The translations under genes were made by a program, and so were the position numbers. Source: Pycnococcus provasolii (Eukaryota; Chlorophyta; Pseudoscourfieldiophyceae; Pseudoscourfieldiales). Taken from it: 64,000 nucleotides of DNA. Every line of letters starts with the position of its first letter. Positions within the stretch are counted from its first letter, which is position 1. The DNA lies in the NCBI GenBank assembly GCA_049487715.1, contig CP150546.1, positions 682,001 through 746,000 of the forward strand, written 5' to 3'. The notes under the pieces are model-generated. The model ran no database searches, was not told the origin of the DNA, and worked only from the letters and a program-made list of their open reading frames with translations. Below are positions 1-9,388 of this stretch, piece after piece.

Positions 1-275
1 GCGCCTATGAAACTCAGCAAGCTGGTTGACGACACGGACGTGCGCCTCTTGAAAAAATCCAAGCGGCGGGAGGAAGCGTGCGCTCTTGCACGTCTTGCTC
101 ATGGCTGCGTTGATGCTCTCTGCGAACTGACTCGTCACCCTGCCGTGCAAGGCAACGCCTGCCTCGTTCGCCGCGAAGACAGAGTAACGGCATCATCATC
201 CTTCTCAGGCACATCAAGTAGGTGAGCTCTTACCTCGCCGAACGCTTCCCAAAACGTCGAAAAGGTTCGGAGCAT
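1..275 (-). CDS. 5' end of unknown protein, split by one intron, runs off left edge
   Basis: Read on the minus strand, an ATG at 275 opens 14 codons (MLRTFSTFWEAFGE) that end at a good donor, GTAAGAG, at 233. After a 71-base stretch ending in AG (233 to 163) the phase-0 frame reopens at 162 and stays open to the edge, with segments such as SINAAMSKTCKSARFLPPLG and QEAHVRVVNQLAEFHRR. The peptide has natural amphipathic composition, while the overlapping short frames do not. About 68 N-terminal residues are visible and I do not recognise the family. The acceptor is inferred from phase; a second AG three bases downstream would break the frame. Without splicing, stop codons near 205-220 interrupt the frame, and a later start at 102 (MSKTCKSARF) would be the fallback. 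Confidence 0.45.
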
Positions 276-708
276 GACGTGTGATGATGGTGGTACGTGT
301 TCGTGAGAGAGTCTACTCGGATGATGGGTATGATGCTCACTAACGCTCTTGAGAATGGTGCTGATGATGAACCTTAAGGGGGAAGCGTACAGTCCCAGAA
401 GGAAGGGGGAAGGGCTGACTGCGTCTTACAAAGGAGGTGCAACGAAACTCTGCTCAGGAGGAGAAGCCGGAGGAGAAGCCGACCTGACGACAGGACCAGA
501 GGCGAGGCAGGGATCCCTTCCTGGTCGAAACCGCTGGTCCTGTTATTTTATATTAGGGTTAGGAAAAACCTATAATCTGGCCAAAAACAGCGATTTTGGC
601 CTATAATCTGGCCATTTCTCCGAGCTCGAATCGTGAGCCGGGCAGGAGGGGGGAGGCGGATCTTTTTTTGCCTGTGCCAGCACTTTAATCCGCCGGCCAC
701 TCCCAGAC
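276..708. other. intergenic region upstream of the GH127 gene
   Basis: This is a divergent promoter region between the left-edge gene and the GH127 gene. It holds a telomere-like TTAGGGTTAGG at 553-563 and a direct repeat of CCTATAATCTGGCCA at about 570-584 and 600-614, about 95 to 140 bases before the GH127 start. A purine-rich stretch lies at 380-510. No convincing gene is seen. Confidence 0.5.
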
Positions 709-3705
709 ATGTTCGTCCCACGTGGACGTGGCGGCCTGGGTGGCGCACGGCGCCACCCAGGCCGGAAGGTCTCGTCGTGCCAGCTCGTCAAGATTACTCT
801 CGCATGTGCGATGGGATGTCTGGTGACGCTCTACGTGCTCAAAGTGGTGTATTCGCTTACCGGCGAGCAAGCTCTGGCACGTGTCTTTGACGACAGTAGC
901 GGCCGCGATGAACACGTCTCTTCTTACCCGTACGTGCGCGTGCGCGACTTTGATATCTACGAAGGCTCTCCGATGACATTCGATGACCTAGAGATGAACC
1001 CGCCTGTCACCAAAAATGACGTGCTGATCAACGCGACGTACATGTGTCCCGTCTATTCCGGCCCCGGCTTCGACGAAACGAAAGTGGCCTTCACGAAGAA
1101 CGTTCGCGTCGCGAGCGTGAAGACAAGCGACACTACAACAACAACTTCAAGGAATAGGGCGCACTTCCTCGCAATGCCAAAGCCACAACGTGTTGCTCTC
1201 GACTGGGACGATAGCCCATACGCCGCGGCGTCACTAACGAACGCGAACTACCTCCTCAGTCTCGAGCCTGACAGGTTCCTTGCCACCTTCAAGCAGAACG
1301 CAAAAATGCACCCGAAGGCTGCACCGTACGGTGGGTGGGAACACCCGACGTGCGAGCTTCGAGGGCACTTCTTGGGCCACTATTTGTCTGCACTAAGCCA
1401 GCTGGCGGCGTACGGAACGGCGCCAAAGCAGCAAGGCGAGGAGGCGAGGCGGCTCGCCATTTACATCGTTCAGCAGCTGAGTGAAGTTCAGGAGGCGCTT
1501 GGAGAGGACGGCTACCTGTCCGCCTTTCCCAGCGAGTTTCTCGACCGTTTCGACAACCACAAGCCTGTTTGGGCGCCGCTATACACTATCCATAAGCTCC
1601 TGCGCGGGTTGCTGGACGCGTCCCACCTGCTCGGCATTGAGCAAGCGCTGGACGTCGCCGTTGCCTTGGCAGAATACATCAAGGCGCGCGTCGATCGCGT
1701 CATCCAAGAACGAGGCTTCGACTGGCATACAGCATCATTGAACATGGAATATGGAGGAATCAACGAGGTGGCTTACCGTCTTGCTGCTCGCGTGACACGC
1801 AACGCCACGAGGAGACGCGCGCTAGCGGATCTCGGCCAACTGTTCGAGAAGCCGTGCTTTACGGGACGTCTTCTCGCAGATGCGGTTGGCGTTGCGAACG
1901 AAGGACCGAATGGCAAGGATGGTCTCGGCGGATATCACGCGAACACGCACTACCCGATACTGCACGGATCGCAGACACTCGCTGAGTTTTACTCGGAGTT
2001 GGCGGATTCTCCCAGTCCAGCGATACACGCACGCGCACAGGCTGTTCTGATGGAACTGTCCGCGCACTTCATTCACGTTCTGAAACAGCGGTCGTACGTT
2101 ACGGGAGGAAGCACTCACGTTGAGATCTGGGCTCACAGCCACCACCTTGGCGAGACGGTGGCGGACCACCTTGCTCACGAGCCTCAGTGGGCAAATGCGC
2201 ATCAGGAATCCTGCACGTCGGTGAACTTAATCGCCACGGCGCGTGCTTTGCTTCGATGGCGTGGAGCAACTGCCGCGAGCGTATCGTACGCCGAGCTCAT
2301 CGAGAAGTTACTGCTGAACGGAATTTTAGGCACGCAGCGTGGAGTGGAGGAAGGAAAGATGCTCTACATGACTGGTTTAGGTCCCGGTGCCTCGAAAGGT
2401 GGGCCACAGCACTGGCGTCCTACGGGATGGGGAGATGCGCACGACAGCTTCTGGTGTTGTTACGGCACGCTTGTCGAGGCATTCGCGTCGCTGCCAGTGG
2501 ACGTCTTCCTCTCAGATGAGGACAAGTCGTCCGTCCCTGAGGTGCTCGTGCTCCAGCTCATATCCGCCACGCTCACGATGGACTCAGGCACACGCGTGAA
2601 GGTGGAAGCTGTGGCACCTGGTCAAAACGGCCGCAGTGCGAGCATTGTCGTGCGCACGCTGCCACGTAGCGAGGAGTTGATGATGCTATCAGTGCGCATG
2701 CCGAGCTGGGCGCGTGCAAGCATGCCGATTTCGGTACATCTGCGTGAAATGAACAATCGTGTGCACGCCATTCCAGACGTTACTCCTGGCCGCTTCCTCC
2801 GGCTCCGCCGTCGTTGGAAGCGTGGCGATGAGCTTCGCATTGACATTGACGTAGAGCTTCGCGTCGAGTGCCTGGCGGATGCCCGTGCGGAGTTCCAGAA
2901 TTTATGCGCGGTGTTGCTTGGCCCGGTTGTACTGGCGGCGTTGACGAATGGCTATCGCGAAGTGGCAAGCATTTCGGCTGACGATGTCCAGAAATTCGTC
3001 AAGGAGGTTCCCATCGCGTCGCGCGAAGCTGTGGTCTCCCTTCGCGCATCGTCGAGCGAGGGTGACATCTACTACGTCGTGCGCGGCGACGAGTCGTCTG
3101 ATGCGGAGTGGCCTTCGTCAGTGCCTCCAACTGCGATTCGCGTATCGTCGGTGGAATCGAATTTGCCGAAACTTCTCGGCGCACGAAAAGGGGGTACAGA
3201 TGCTGCGAATCGTGCGTCTTGGGTTCGCCACGACGATGCACAGCAAATGAGCTTGGAGTCTCTCGACCGTCCAGGATGCTACCTGGGCTGCGACGGCTTG
3301 GTGTGTGGTCTGCCGGACGCTGGTGCCGCGCCACGGTTCAGAACGGTGGAGCATGGTTCTTGCACAACCTTGCAATCTTCCACAGGTCGCGGAGTGCTGC
3401 ATGTGACATGGACAGACTCCTCCTCCTCCTCCTCCTCCTCCTCCTCTCCAGCCGTGACTTGCATTGGCGTCAGCGAAGCTCTTCCACCTCCATCATCGTC
3501 GGCGTGCCTTAGCCTCGACGCGCCAAGTTCCTTCCCCACATCGTCGTTCGTGTACTCGCCACCATCTATCATTTCAAACATCCGGCGTCCGACTCGTTCG
3601 TATTTGTTAGTTGCGTTGAATGGTATCGTTGACGAGCGGTACAGCGTGTATCTGAAGCAGAGATCTTGGACGAGCGAGGTCCAGGAATCATGGTCGACGA
3701 ATTAA
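709..3705 (+). CDS. GH127 beta-L-arabinofuranosidase-like glycoside hydrolase, type II membrane anchored
   Basis: A 998-residue protein of the GH127 (DUF1680) family. These enzymes remove terminal beta-L-arabinofuranose from glycans such as hydroxyproline-linked arabinans, using a zinc-bound cysteine nucleophile. A hydrophobic segment at about residues 27-50 without a cleavage site suggests a type II anchor with a lumenal or outer catalytic part. The family opening is clear: ANYLLSLEPDRFLATF followed by YGGWEHPTCELRGHFLGHYL. The metal and nucleophile set is intact: E500 and C502 in ESCTSVN, and C583-C584 in WCCYGT, matching the Glu/Cys/Cys-Cys set of bacterial enzymes. Residues 904-914 are a poly-Ser run encoded by TCC repeats, followed by a low-complexity tail. 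The first ATG at 709 is used; the next in-frame ATG (814) falls inside the anchor. Substrate choice cannot be read from sequence. Confidence 0.9.
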   Translation: MFVPRGRGGLGGARRHPGRKVSSCQLVKITLACAMGCLVTLYVLKVVYSLTGEQALARVFDDSSGRDEHVSSYPYVRVRDFDIYEGSPMTFDDLEMNPPVTKNDVLINATYMCPVYSGPGFDETKVAFTKNVRVASVKTSDTTTTTSRNRAHFLAMPKPQRVALDWDDSPYAAASLTNANYLLSLEPDRFLATFKQNAKMHPKAAPYGGWEHPTCELRGHFLGHYLSALSQLAAYGTAPKQQGEEARRLAIYIVQQLSEVQEALGEDGYLSAFPSEFLDRFDNHKPVWAPLYTIHKLLRGLLDASHLLGIEQALDVAVALAEYIKARVDRVIQERGFDWHTASLNMEYGGINEVAYRLAARVTRNATRRRALADLGQLFEKPCFTGRLLADAVGVANEGPNGKDGLGGYHANTHYPILHGSQTLAEFYSELADSPSPAIHARAQAVLMELSAHFIHVLKQRSYVTGGSTHVEIWAHSHHLGETVADHLAHEPQWANAHQESCTSVNLIATARALLRWRGATAASVSYAELIEKLLLNGILGTQRGVEEGKMLYMTGLGPGASKGGPQHWRPTGWGDAHDSFWCCYGTLVEAFASLPVDVFLSDEDKSSVPEVLVLQLISATLTMDSGTRVKVEAVAPGQNGRSASIVVRTLPRSEELMMLSVRMPSWARASMPISVHLREMNNRVHAIPDVTPGRFLRLRRRWKRGDELRIDIDVELRVECLADARAEFQNLCAVLLGPVVLAALTNGYREVASISADDVQKFVKEVPIASREAVVSLRASSSEGDIYYVVRGDESSDAEWPSSVPPTAIRVSSVESNLPKLLGARKGGTDAANRASWVRHDDAQQMSLESLDRPGCYLGCDGLVCGLPDAGAAPRFRTVEHGSCTTLQSSTGRGVLHVTWTDSSSSSSSSSSPAVTCIGVSEALPPPSSSACLSLDAPSSFPTSSFVYSPPSIISNIRRPTRSYLLVALNGIVDERYSVYLKQRSWTSEVQESWSTN

Positions 3706-4146
3706 AATAAAAGTAAGAAGAAGAATACAAAATTGTACAGTAGACTACAAAAGAATTATGTGTCTATACACACAACAAAAAGCTATATGTAAGCTGAGAT
3801 CCCTCATTCAGTAATGAAGTGTACTTTACTCTGTCCAGCGGTCGTCCATTCACACCATTCACTTTCACCGTTCAGCCCATTCACCGGTGCCATTCAGCTG
3901 CGCGTTATTGTACATTGCGCAGGTGATTTCGAAGGTTGTATCACTCTATCAATACGCTTTCGTTGGCACAGTGAGGGCTCCGATTGCGTTTCTTGTCGCT
4001 GTTGTCGTCGTCATCGCCACCAACCGTGCATCAAGACGATGATTGAAGAGTCGCACTTAACTACTCTACTCTACCTAGAAGTATCTACAGGAGTGCAATG
4101 TGTGGGAAATGGAGCTGTCTTGGCGAGTTGAAGCAAAATTCAAATG
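3706..4146. other. intergenic, convergent 3' ends
   Basis: This lies between the convergent GH127 gene and the minus-strand unknown gene. An A-rich 3' tail with AATAAAAG follows the stop directly, then TTGTACAGTAGACTAC at 3734-3749. CATTCA-type short repeats occur at 3846-3895. The open frames here have no protein-like character. Confidence 0.45.
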
Positions 4147-5294
4147 TTACATGATGTCGTCAGACAAGATTTTCTCAGCCAACATCTCGGCAGGCCACGC
4201 GTCGTACGTCAAATTGTGCTTTGCAAAAGCGCGAGTAAAGCGATACCAACCTCCATAGCTCCTGTAGGGACCACTCGAGTACTCAATAGTCTTGTGGCTC
4301 CACAGTCCTGATCTTTCTTGTTCGTGCAATCCTCTAACAAGCGCTGGCGCGTCGAAATCCAAGTTCTTCACAGAAGTCCTTTTCGAGCACGGGTCATATG
4401 CATCTTTGAACCCTTTGTCGTTGGACAATTGGACTCCTGACAATTCGAGTGTCGCGCCGAAATCGGCATCTTCCCACGGAAAGTACTGCCACCACGTGCG
4501 GCTGACTTCGTTCGCACCGACACTGTCAAGCGGTGCCATCGACATGCCTTGATGCATTGGTTCACGACGACTTCGTTCGGTGCGAGTAGAATTGTCCATC
4601 AGCTTAGCCTCACGTGCGCGCACTGCGCTCAAGTAAATCTGCGCGACATCACGCGTCGTGAGATAGCCCAAGCCTGCCGCGTAACGGATGCCCCTGATTG
4701 GTTCCATCACGCGGTCAGGGAAGGTTACGTTGCTCATGGTCCACTTTCCACCCTGCGCGATGCGAGTAGGTTGAAATGGTGCGGTCATACGACCCACATA
4801 CACGCGTGCGGGAGCAATCGAAGGCGGCCACCATATGCTCACATGACTTGCCATCCAGTGTAGGTCCGATACGACAGCAGGATCGATGATTGGATGCGAA
4901 GGATGCGCCTGAATTCTCGGCGGAAGGGCATGTGCAGCACGCGCGGCGGCAGCCACGGCTCGAAAAAAATAAGGCGTGTACGACGACATTGCCTGATCTG
5001 CCAGTATTGGGTCATTGTCGGGTGCTGGAGAACAGGGTTCGACGGCAAGGAGAGCAGTGTTGGCTTGCCACGACGCAGAATCCCAGCCGTAGGTAGCGAC
5101 TCCGCGTGGCGAGCGTCCGGATAGCTGGCCGGCACCACGTAATCTAACGTGGGCTCGCCTCCTTCGTCGGCCGCTTTCTTGCCCTTCTGCTCTGCTTCTG
5201 CAGCTGCGCGGCGCTCCTGCGCGAGCGCAATCTCCAGCTGCAATATTTCGCGACGAGCTTCCAGAACCTCGAGTTCGTTCGGCGCGTCACTCAT
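4147..5294 (-). CDS. unknown protein in two overlapping frames (apparent frameshift)
   Basis: Two minus-strand frames look like halves of one gene. The upstream frame starts at 5294 (MSDAPNELEVLEARREILQ) with a charged coiled-coil-like region to about residue 45 and runs to 4839. The downstream frame is open well above its first Met at 4989, reading YGWDSASWQANTALLAVEP and then SSYTPYFFRAVAAAARAA, and ends at 4147 after about 280 residues. The change of frame must fall near 5080-5140, because further upstream the second frame becomes an Arg-rich run. An intron would need a length of 2 modulo 3, and I found no GT-AG pair with a good donor. An indel in the assembly, a real frameshift or two overlapping genes are all possible. 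The Trp/Tyr-rich C-terminal part (TWWQYFPWEDADFG) matches no family I know. Confidence 0.5.
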
Positions 5295-5954
5295 TAATCA
5301 ATCGATTAAGAATCCAACAGTAAACTTCCAATCGAAGGTTGCTGATGTTTAGATCTAAGCGTAGATACCCAGACCGTTTCGGTACACGAACTACGTCCCT
5401 CGAAGACGCGTCCGGCGTGTGTTCGACCTCCCACTACTCGCGTGTAGTGCGGCTGTTAGGTTGTTTGCGAAGCAAGCAACCAACAGCAAGAGTGGATACG
5501 CGCGAGCAGCCTTAAGGGAGAGGCCGCCGGAGGGTCTCGAGACCCTCCGGGCGGCCGCCCAGAACCAGCTGCGCGAGCGACTCCCCCCAAATCAAAAACC
5601 CCAATTTAAAAACAAGTAGAACTGAAGATTTGGAAATTTTGGAATTTTCATTTTGGGGACCCTCGGCTATGGGGTTGGGTTTTAGCCCCATCGTTGTATT
5701 TTTTCTCTCGGTTTCGCATGTCACGTCGTTTGTCGGTCGGTGGCGGGATCCCCGCAGCCATGCATGGCTTTCTCGTGCACTTCTCTTCTCGTTCGCATCC
5801 AGTTGGCGTTTGTTTTGTTGATTATACCTTGCATTCCCTCCGTGCGTGGCTCCACTGGCTCGTGCACGTCTACTGGCTACTAGCTGGTGACCGTGTCGTG
5901 TGTCTTTCTGTCCTGTCACTGGTCATCACTCATCAGTGCAGTTAACCTTCACGT
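5295..5954. other. divergent intergenic region with a long palindrome
   Basis: This separates the unknown minus-strand gene from the flavin monooxygenase. It holds the 24-base perfect palindrome listed separately, then an AT-rich stretch with CCCC/AAAA alternation at 5583-5690 and GGGGTTGGG at about 5670. No supported gene is seen. Confidence 0.5.
5527..5550. repeat. 24-bp perfect palindrome
   Basis: The two 12-base arms, CCGGAGGGTCTC and its complement, meet at a central CTCGAG with no loop. Flanking GGCCGC and GCGGCC extend the symmetry with one extra base on the right, giving about 35 bases of inverted repeat. It lies about 230 bases from the 5' end of the unknown gene and 405 bases before the monooxygenase start. 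Confidence 0.8.
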
Positions 5955-7892
5955 ATGGCGTGCTCGTCGTCGTCATGCTCGGCATCTGCTCGTCATGATG
6001 AAGCACGCAGTTTCATGATGAATGAAGAATCATCCTCAGCGGATTCCTCAGCCTCTATGGATGATAAAAAGAAGAAGAGGTCCGTCAGGGTTGCGATCAT
6101 CGGGGGCGGCGCCGCGGGACTTTCAGCACTCCGCGAAATTGTACACGCGCAAGCAGCAGCATCAGAGTGCGATGATGACGACGTCAGCCTCGAGCCGACG
6201 CTCTTCGAGGAGCGCGACGCTGTCGGAGGCGTTTACACGCGAACATACGAGGGCGCAATGCTCACCACGTCAGACCACGTGACGTCGTTCGGCGCAATGC
6301 CCTCGACGACAGAACGCGCGCGGTTTTTGACGGCTGACGAGTATGCCGAGTACCTTCACACCTACGCTGTGCAAAATAACATTACGCCATACATTCGCCT
6401 AGGCACACGCGTCGTGCGCATACAGGCTATTTTGGATGACAACGCGGCTTCTTCTGAGGTGCCAAAGGCATGCATCTCGGAGGCACGCGAGCAGATGGAT
6501 GCGATGTGCGCGCGGGCGCGATATGCTGTCACCACCATGTTGGCGAGTACAACAACCTTGACGACACAAATCTTTGATCACGTCGTCATCTGCACAGGTA
6601 CGAATCAGATACCAAAGCCTATACCCAGTTGGCCTGGCGTACACGATTTCACTGGCACGGTCATGCACAGCTCGGAGCTCTTCAACCTGAGCTTTGAGCG
6701 CGCATTCGCAAACAAACGTGTCCTTCTTGTCGGCTTGGGTGAGACCGCGAGCGACGTGTCATTGGCGGTTGCGAAAGTTGCCGCCGCCACTGCCATCAGC
6801 AGCCGTGCAGGACCTGGTGTGGTCGTGCCTCGATATTTTGAAGATACGCCCGGAGACTCGATGATGTGCCGAGCCTTTTATGCTCTGCCCGAGCCAGCTG
6901 CGAGCAAATTCTGGGCATATGCATTCGCGAGTGGTGCGCGCTTCGTCGGCACATTCTACCGCTCCAGATCCGAAGCGAATGGTGCTGATGAGACTGAAAT
7001 TCTGAGGACAGCTGCGCGGCTGAATGTCGCGCGTGGTGCTGTTCCGAATCGCGACTTTGGCACGAAGAATACAAGCTTTCTGGAAGCATGCGTACGCCAC
7101 AATACAGCTCTTTATCCAGACATCGCACGCTTCACGTCAACGTCCGTCACGTTCGTGGACGGAAGCACTTTCGAGTGCGATGTGGTTCTCGTGAACAATG
7201 GATACACTGGACGCAATTTCGCCGTATTCGACGGTGACGACGACAGCGAGTCGAGACAGACTGACGTCGCCGCGGGAACGCGTGCATTTTGGGAGGATCA
7301 GATTCAACAGCAGCTGCGCCACGAGCTGAGCGATGTTCGAAAGATGCACCTCAACATGTACCCGCCGAGTTTCGGTGGTGGCATTTCGGTACACGGTTTT
7401 GCGCGGGCGGCTTTCGGTGCCGTTCCACCGATCGCCGAAATGCAGGCAAGACTTCACGCCGCCTTTCTCGTGGGCAAGGTGTGCATCCCTAGCGCCACAT
7501 CGATGCGAGCGAGTGCCAACCGCAGCAGTGCTGCACATGCTCGGCGATTCGGCCTTACTGGCCTTCGCATTCGTGCTCTCGTTGACTATTTGTCGACGAT
7601 GGAGGCACTCGCGGAGCCTCTCGGCGTGTCACCGCAACCACTTCTGTGGAGCCCGACTTTCTTTCTGAAGCACCACCGCGTGTGGCGAGCACTCCTGTTT
7701 GGGCCAATTAATGGTTGGCAGTATTACCTGCGCGGAACGACCGAAACGGAACGGGAAGCGGCGATCGAAGCCTTCGAACGTGCGTCGCTGTCACCATATC
7801 TACAAGGTCACATGGGACGTGGGTTTACTAGCTTTTTCTTCGGGTCACTTGCGGCGCGGAAGAGCATGGGCCAGAGGTTGGTTGGCGTTTAA
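5955..7892 (+). CDS. flavin-containing monooxygenase-like FAD/NADPH enzyme
   Basis: A 645-residue class B flavoprotein monooxygenase of the FMO type, which oxygenates soft heteroatoms using FAD and NADPH. The FAD Rossmann motif is VAIIGGGAAGLSALRE with glycines at residues 50-55, after a Ser- and Lys-rich N-terminal 45 residues. An FMO fingerprint-like FTGTVMHSSEL starts at residue 232. The second dinucleotide motif, LLVGLGETASDVS (about 257-269), is the NADPH site. VVICTGTNQIPKP is the usual ATG-type motif between the domains. The substrate is unknown; plant homologs act on sulfur, indole or amine compounds. Several ATGs are clustered at 5955, 5994, 6015 and 6018; 5955 is the first. It converges on the acidic gene with only 59 bases between stops. 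Confidence 0.85.
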   Translation: MACSSSSCSASARHDEARSFMMNEESSSADSSASMDDKKKKRSVRVAIIGGGAAGLSALREIVHAQAAASECDDDDVSLEPTLFEERDAVGGVYTRTYEGAMLTTSDHVTSFGAMPSTTERARFLTADEYAEYLHTYAVQNNITPYIRLGTRVVRIQAILDDNAASSEVPKACISEAREQMDAMCARARYAVTTMLASTTTLTTQIFDHVVICTGTNQIPKPIPSWPGVHDFTGTVMHSSELFNLSFERAFANKRVLLVGLGETASDVSLAVAKVAAATAISSRAGPGVVVPRYFEDTPGDSMMCRAFYALPEPAASKFWAYAFASGARFVGTFYRSRSEANGADETEILRTAARLNVARGAVPNRDFGTKNTSFLEACVRHNTALYPDIARFTSTSVTFVDGSTFECDVVLVNNGYTGRNFAVFDGDDDSESRQTDVAAGTRAFWEDQIQQQLRHELSDVRKMHLNMYPPSFGGGISVHGFARAAFGAVPPIAEMQARLHAAFLVGKVCIPSATSMRASANRSSAAHARRFGLTGLRIRALVDYLSTMEALAEPLGVSPQPLLWSPTFFLKHHRVWRALLFGPINGWQYYLRGTTETEREAAIEAFERASLSPYLQGHMGRGFTSFFFGSLAARKSMGQRLVGV

Positions 7893-7951
7893 CAACGGAT
7901 TGTTACAAACAAAAATCTTTAGTTGTTGTTGCGATGACGATATTATGATGC

Positions 7952-8929
7952 TTATTGTGGATTTTGAAAGTAGAAGACTTGAGCCATCCATGCCCCCCAC
8001 TCGGAAATCATTGGCGGCATCCACGCCTGCTGCTGCTGTCGCATGTCGTTCCGGCGGCACTCGTTGAGCTGCGATACCAAAGCAGCGGCGTGCTCACCCT
8101 CCTGCAGCATCATCCTCCTCCTTGGCACCTTGGTGGGACTAGGCGTATTCACGAGATCCTCCTTGGTGTGCCTGCCCTCGCACCCCTCTCTGATTTCTGG
8201 GAAATATTTGTATATCTGCTGGTAGGCATGTGAAGTGGTGCTGGTATTCCCCTTTGTGATATTGCCCACCTGTTTCAACGCGTGTTTCATGTTTGGTGAT
8301 TTTTTGCGCATCCCATTAGCCCTCAGAGTTTGCACAGCCAGCGTTGGCGAGGAGATGGAAGTGAGAGCCATAGCTACTTGTACCAATTGCTCGGCCCACT
8401 CCTTGTGCGTCTCGTATCCCGAGCATGATGAAGATGACTGCTGGTATCGGCGCTTGACTCCACCACCACGAAGACCAAACGTTATGGGATCCTCCTCCTC
8501 CTCCTCCTCCTCCTCCTCCTCCTCCTCCTCCTGAGTATGCTTGTTGTTGTTGTTGTTGTTATTGTCATGCTGCACCTGTGGTTGTTGTGCGTCCTCCTCC
8601 TCCTCCTCCTCCTGCACATCATCATCTCCTTCGTCGTCGAAGGTAGGCTGAAGAACGTCGGCGGCACCCCCACTGTCGTCGTCTTTGTTCACGACGACGA
8701 TGACGGCTGGCTCAATCTCATCAGGCTCATCAGCAGGCTCATCACGCTGCGTTGTTGTGATCCCTTCTTCTTCAAGTCTCTTCTTGTTGTTCTTTTTGTT
8801 GTTGTCATTGTCTACAATAAGGAAATCATGCTTATTATGAGAGGAGTCGGCGCGCAATCTCGCGGCATCATCATCATCGGCGGCGGCAATAATGGCGGCA
8901 TTTGTGAATTCGCCAGGAAACGTCGACAT
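7952..8929 (-). CDS. acidic low-complexity hypothetical protein
   Basis: A 325-residue protein with a strongly acidic first half containing Asp/Asn/Lys-rich stretches, a six-Glu run, a seven-Asn run and a run of about 15 Glu encoded by GAG triplets. From about residue 150 the composition becomes normal, with helical segments EWAEQLVQVAMALTSIS and AYQQIYKYFPEIREGC, a basic SPTKVPRRRMML and a tail rich in Gln and Trp. No family is recognised; a nuclear or chromatin-associated role would be a guess. The complementary strand of the Glu run gives long poly-Ser frames, which I treat as shadows. The start at 8929 (MSTFPGEFTN) is the first ATG. Confidence 0.6.
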   Translation of the reverse strand: MSTFPGEFTNAAIIAAADDDDAARLRADSSHNKHDFLIVDNDNNKKNNKKRLEEEGITTTQRDEPADEPDEIEPAVIVVVNKDDDSGGAADVLQPTFDDEGDDDVQEEEEEEDAQQPQVQHDNNNNNNNKHTQEEEEEEEEEEEEEDPITFGLRGGGVKRRYQQSSSSCSGYETHKEWAEQLVQVAMALTSISSPTLAVQTLRANGMRKKSPNMKHALKQVGNITKGNTSTTSHAYQQIYKYFPEIREGCEGRHTKEDLVNTPSPTKVPRRRMMLQEGEHAAALVSQLNECRRNDMRQQQQAWMPPMISEWGAWMAQVFYFQNPQ

Positions 8930-9388
8930 GGAACTTTGAAATGGAAAACGGTCAAACGGAACTAAGGAAGGGCGGTGCCAAAACCCTACTTTGAAAAGAA
9001 AAGTTAGTTTAGGGGTTACAGGTACAGGGGAGCTTGATGAAAAGGAAGGAGCAAATCACCAGATCCGATGAAATTACATTTACATGATACAACGCAACGA
9101 TGGTTCCCTTGCTTAGGGTGAATTCATGGTCGAGGAAATACGGACGGACGTCTTGATTCATCCCAGACTTCATAAACCTTTACGGTAGTAGGGTTCGGGT
9201 CTGCTTCGCACTTCAGCCACTAGTCAGGGCGTCCCGAACGATTGGTCCCGTCCGCTTCTCTCGCCCCTACCGTAGACACGTGCACTTTTCACACCCGCGT
9301 CTCTCCCTCCCTCCCCCTCCCCCTGCGCCTGCTGCTGCTTTGTCACGTTCGTCACAACAACAACGAAGAAGAAGAACATACATCATAC
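8930..9388. other. divergent promoter region
   Basis: This lies between the acidic gene and the LamG/FN2 receptor gene. It contains AAAACCCTAC at 8981-8990, TTTAGGGGTTACAG near 9008-9021 and TAGGGTTCGGG at 9189-9199, all telomere-like motifs. A CT-rich tract at about 9300-9340 and a GAA-rich tract just before 9389 probably form the 5' leader. No separate gene is seen. Confidence 0.45.

Noticed and set aside
3814-4131. A 105-codon plus-strand frame in the convergent intergenic region
   Set aside because: It is built on CATTCA repeats with no motif, and lies in the 3' regions of two convergent genes.
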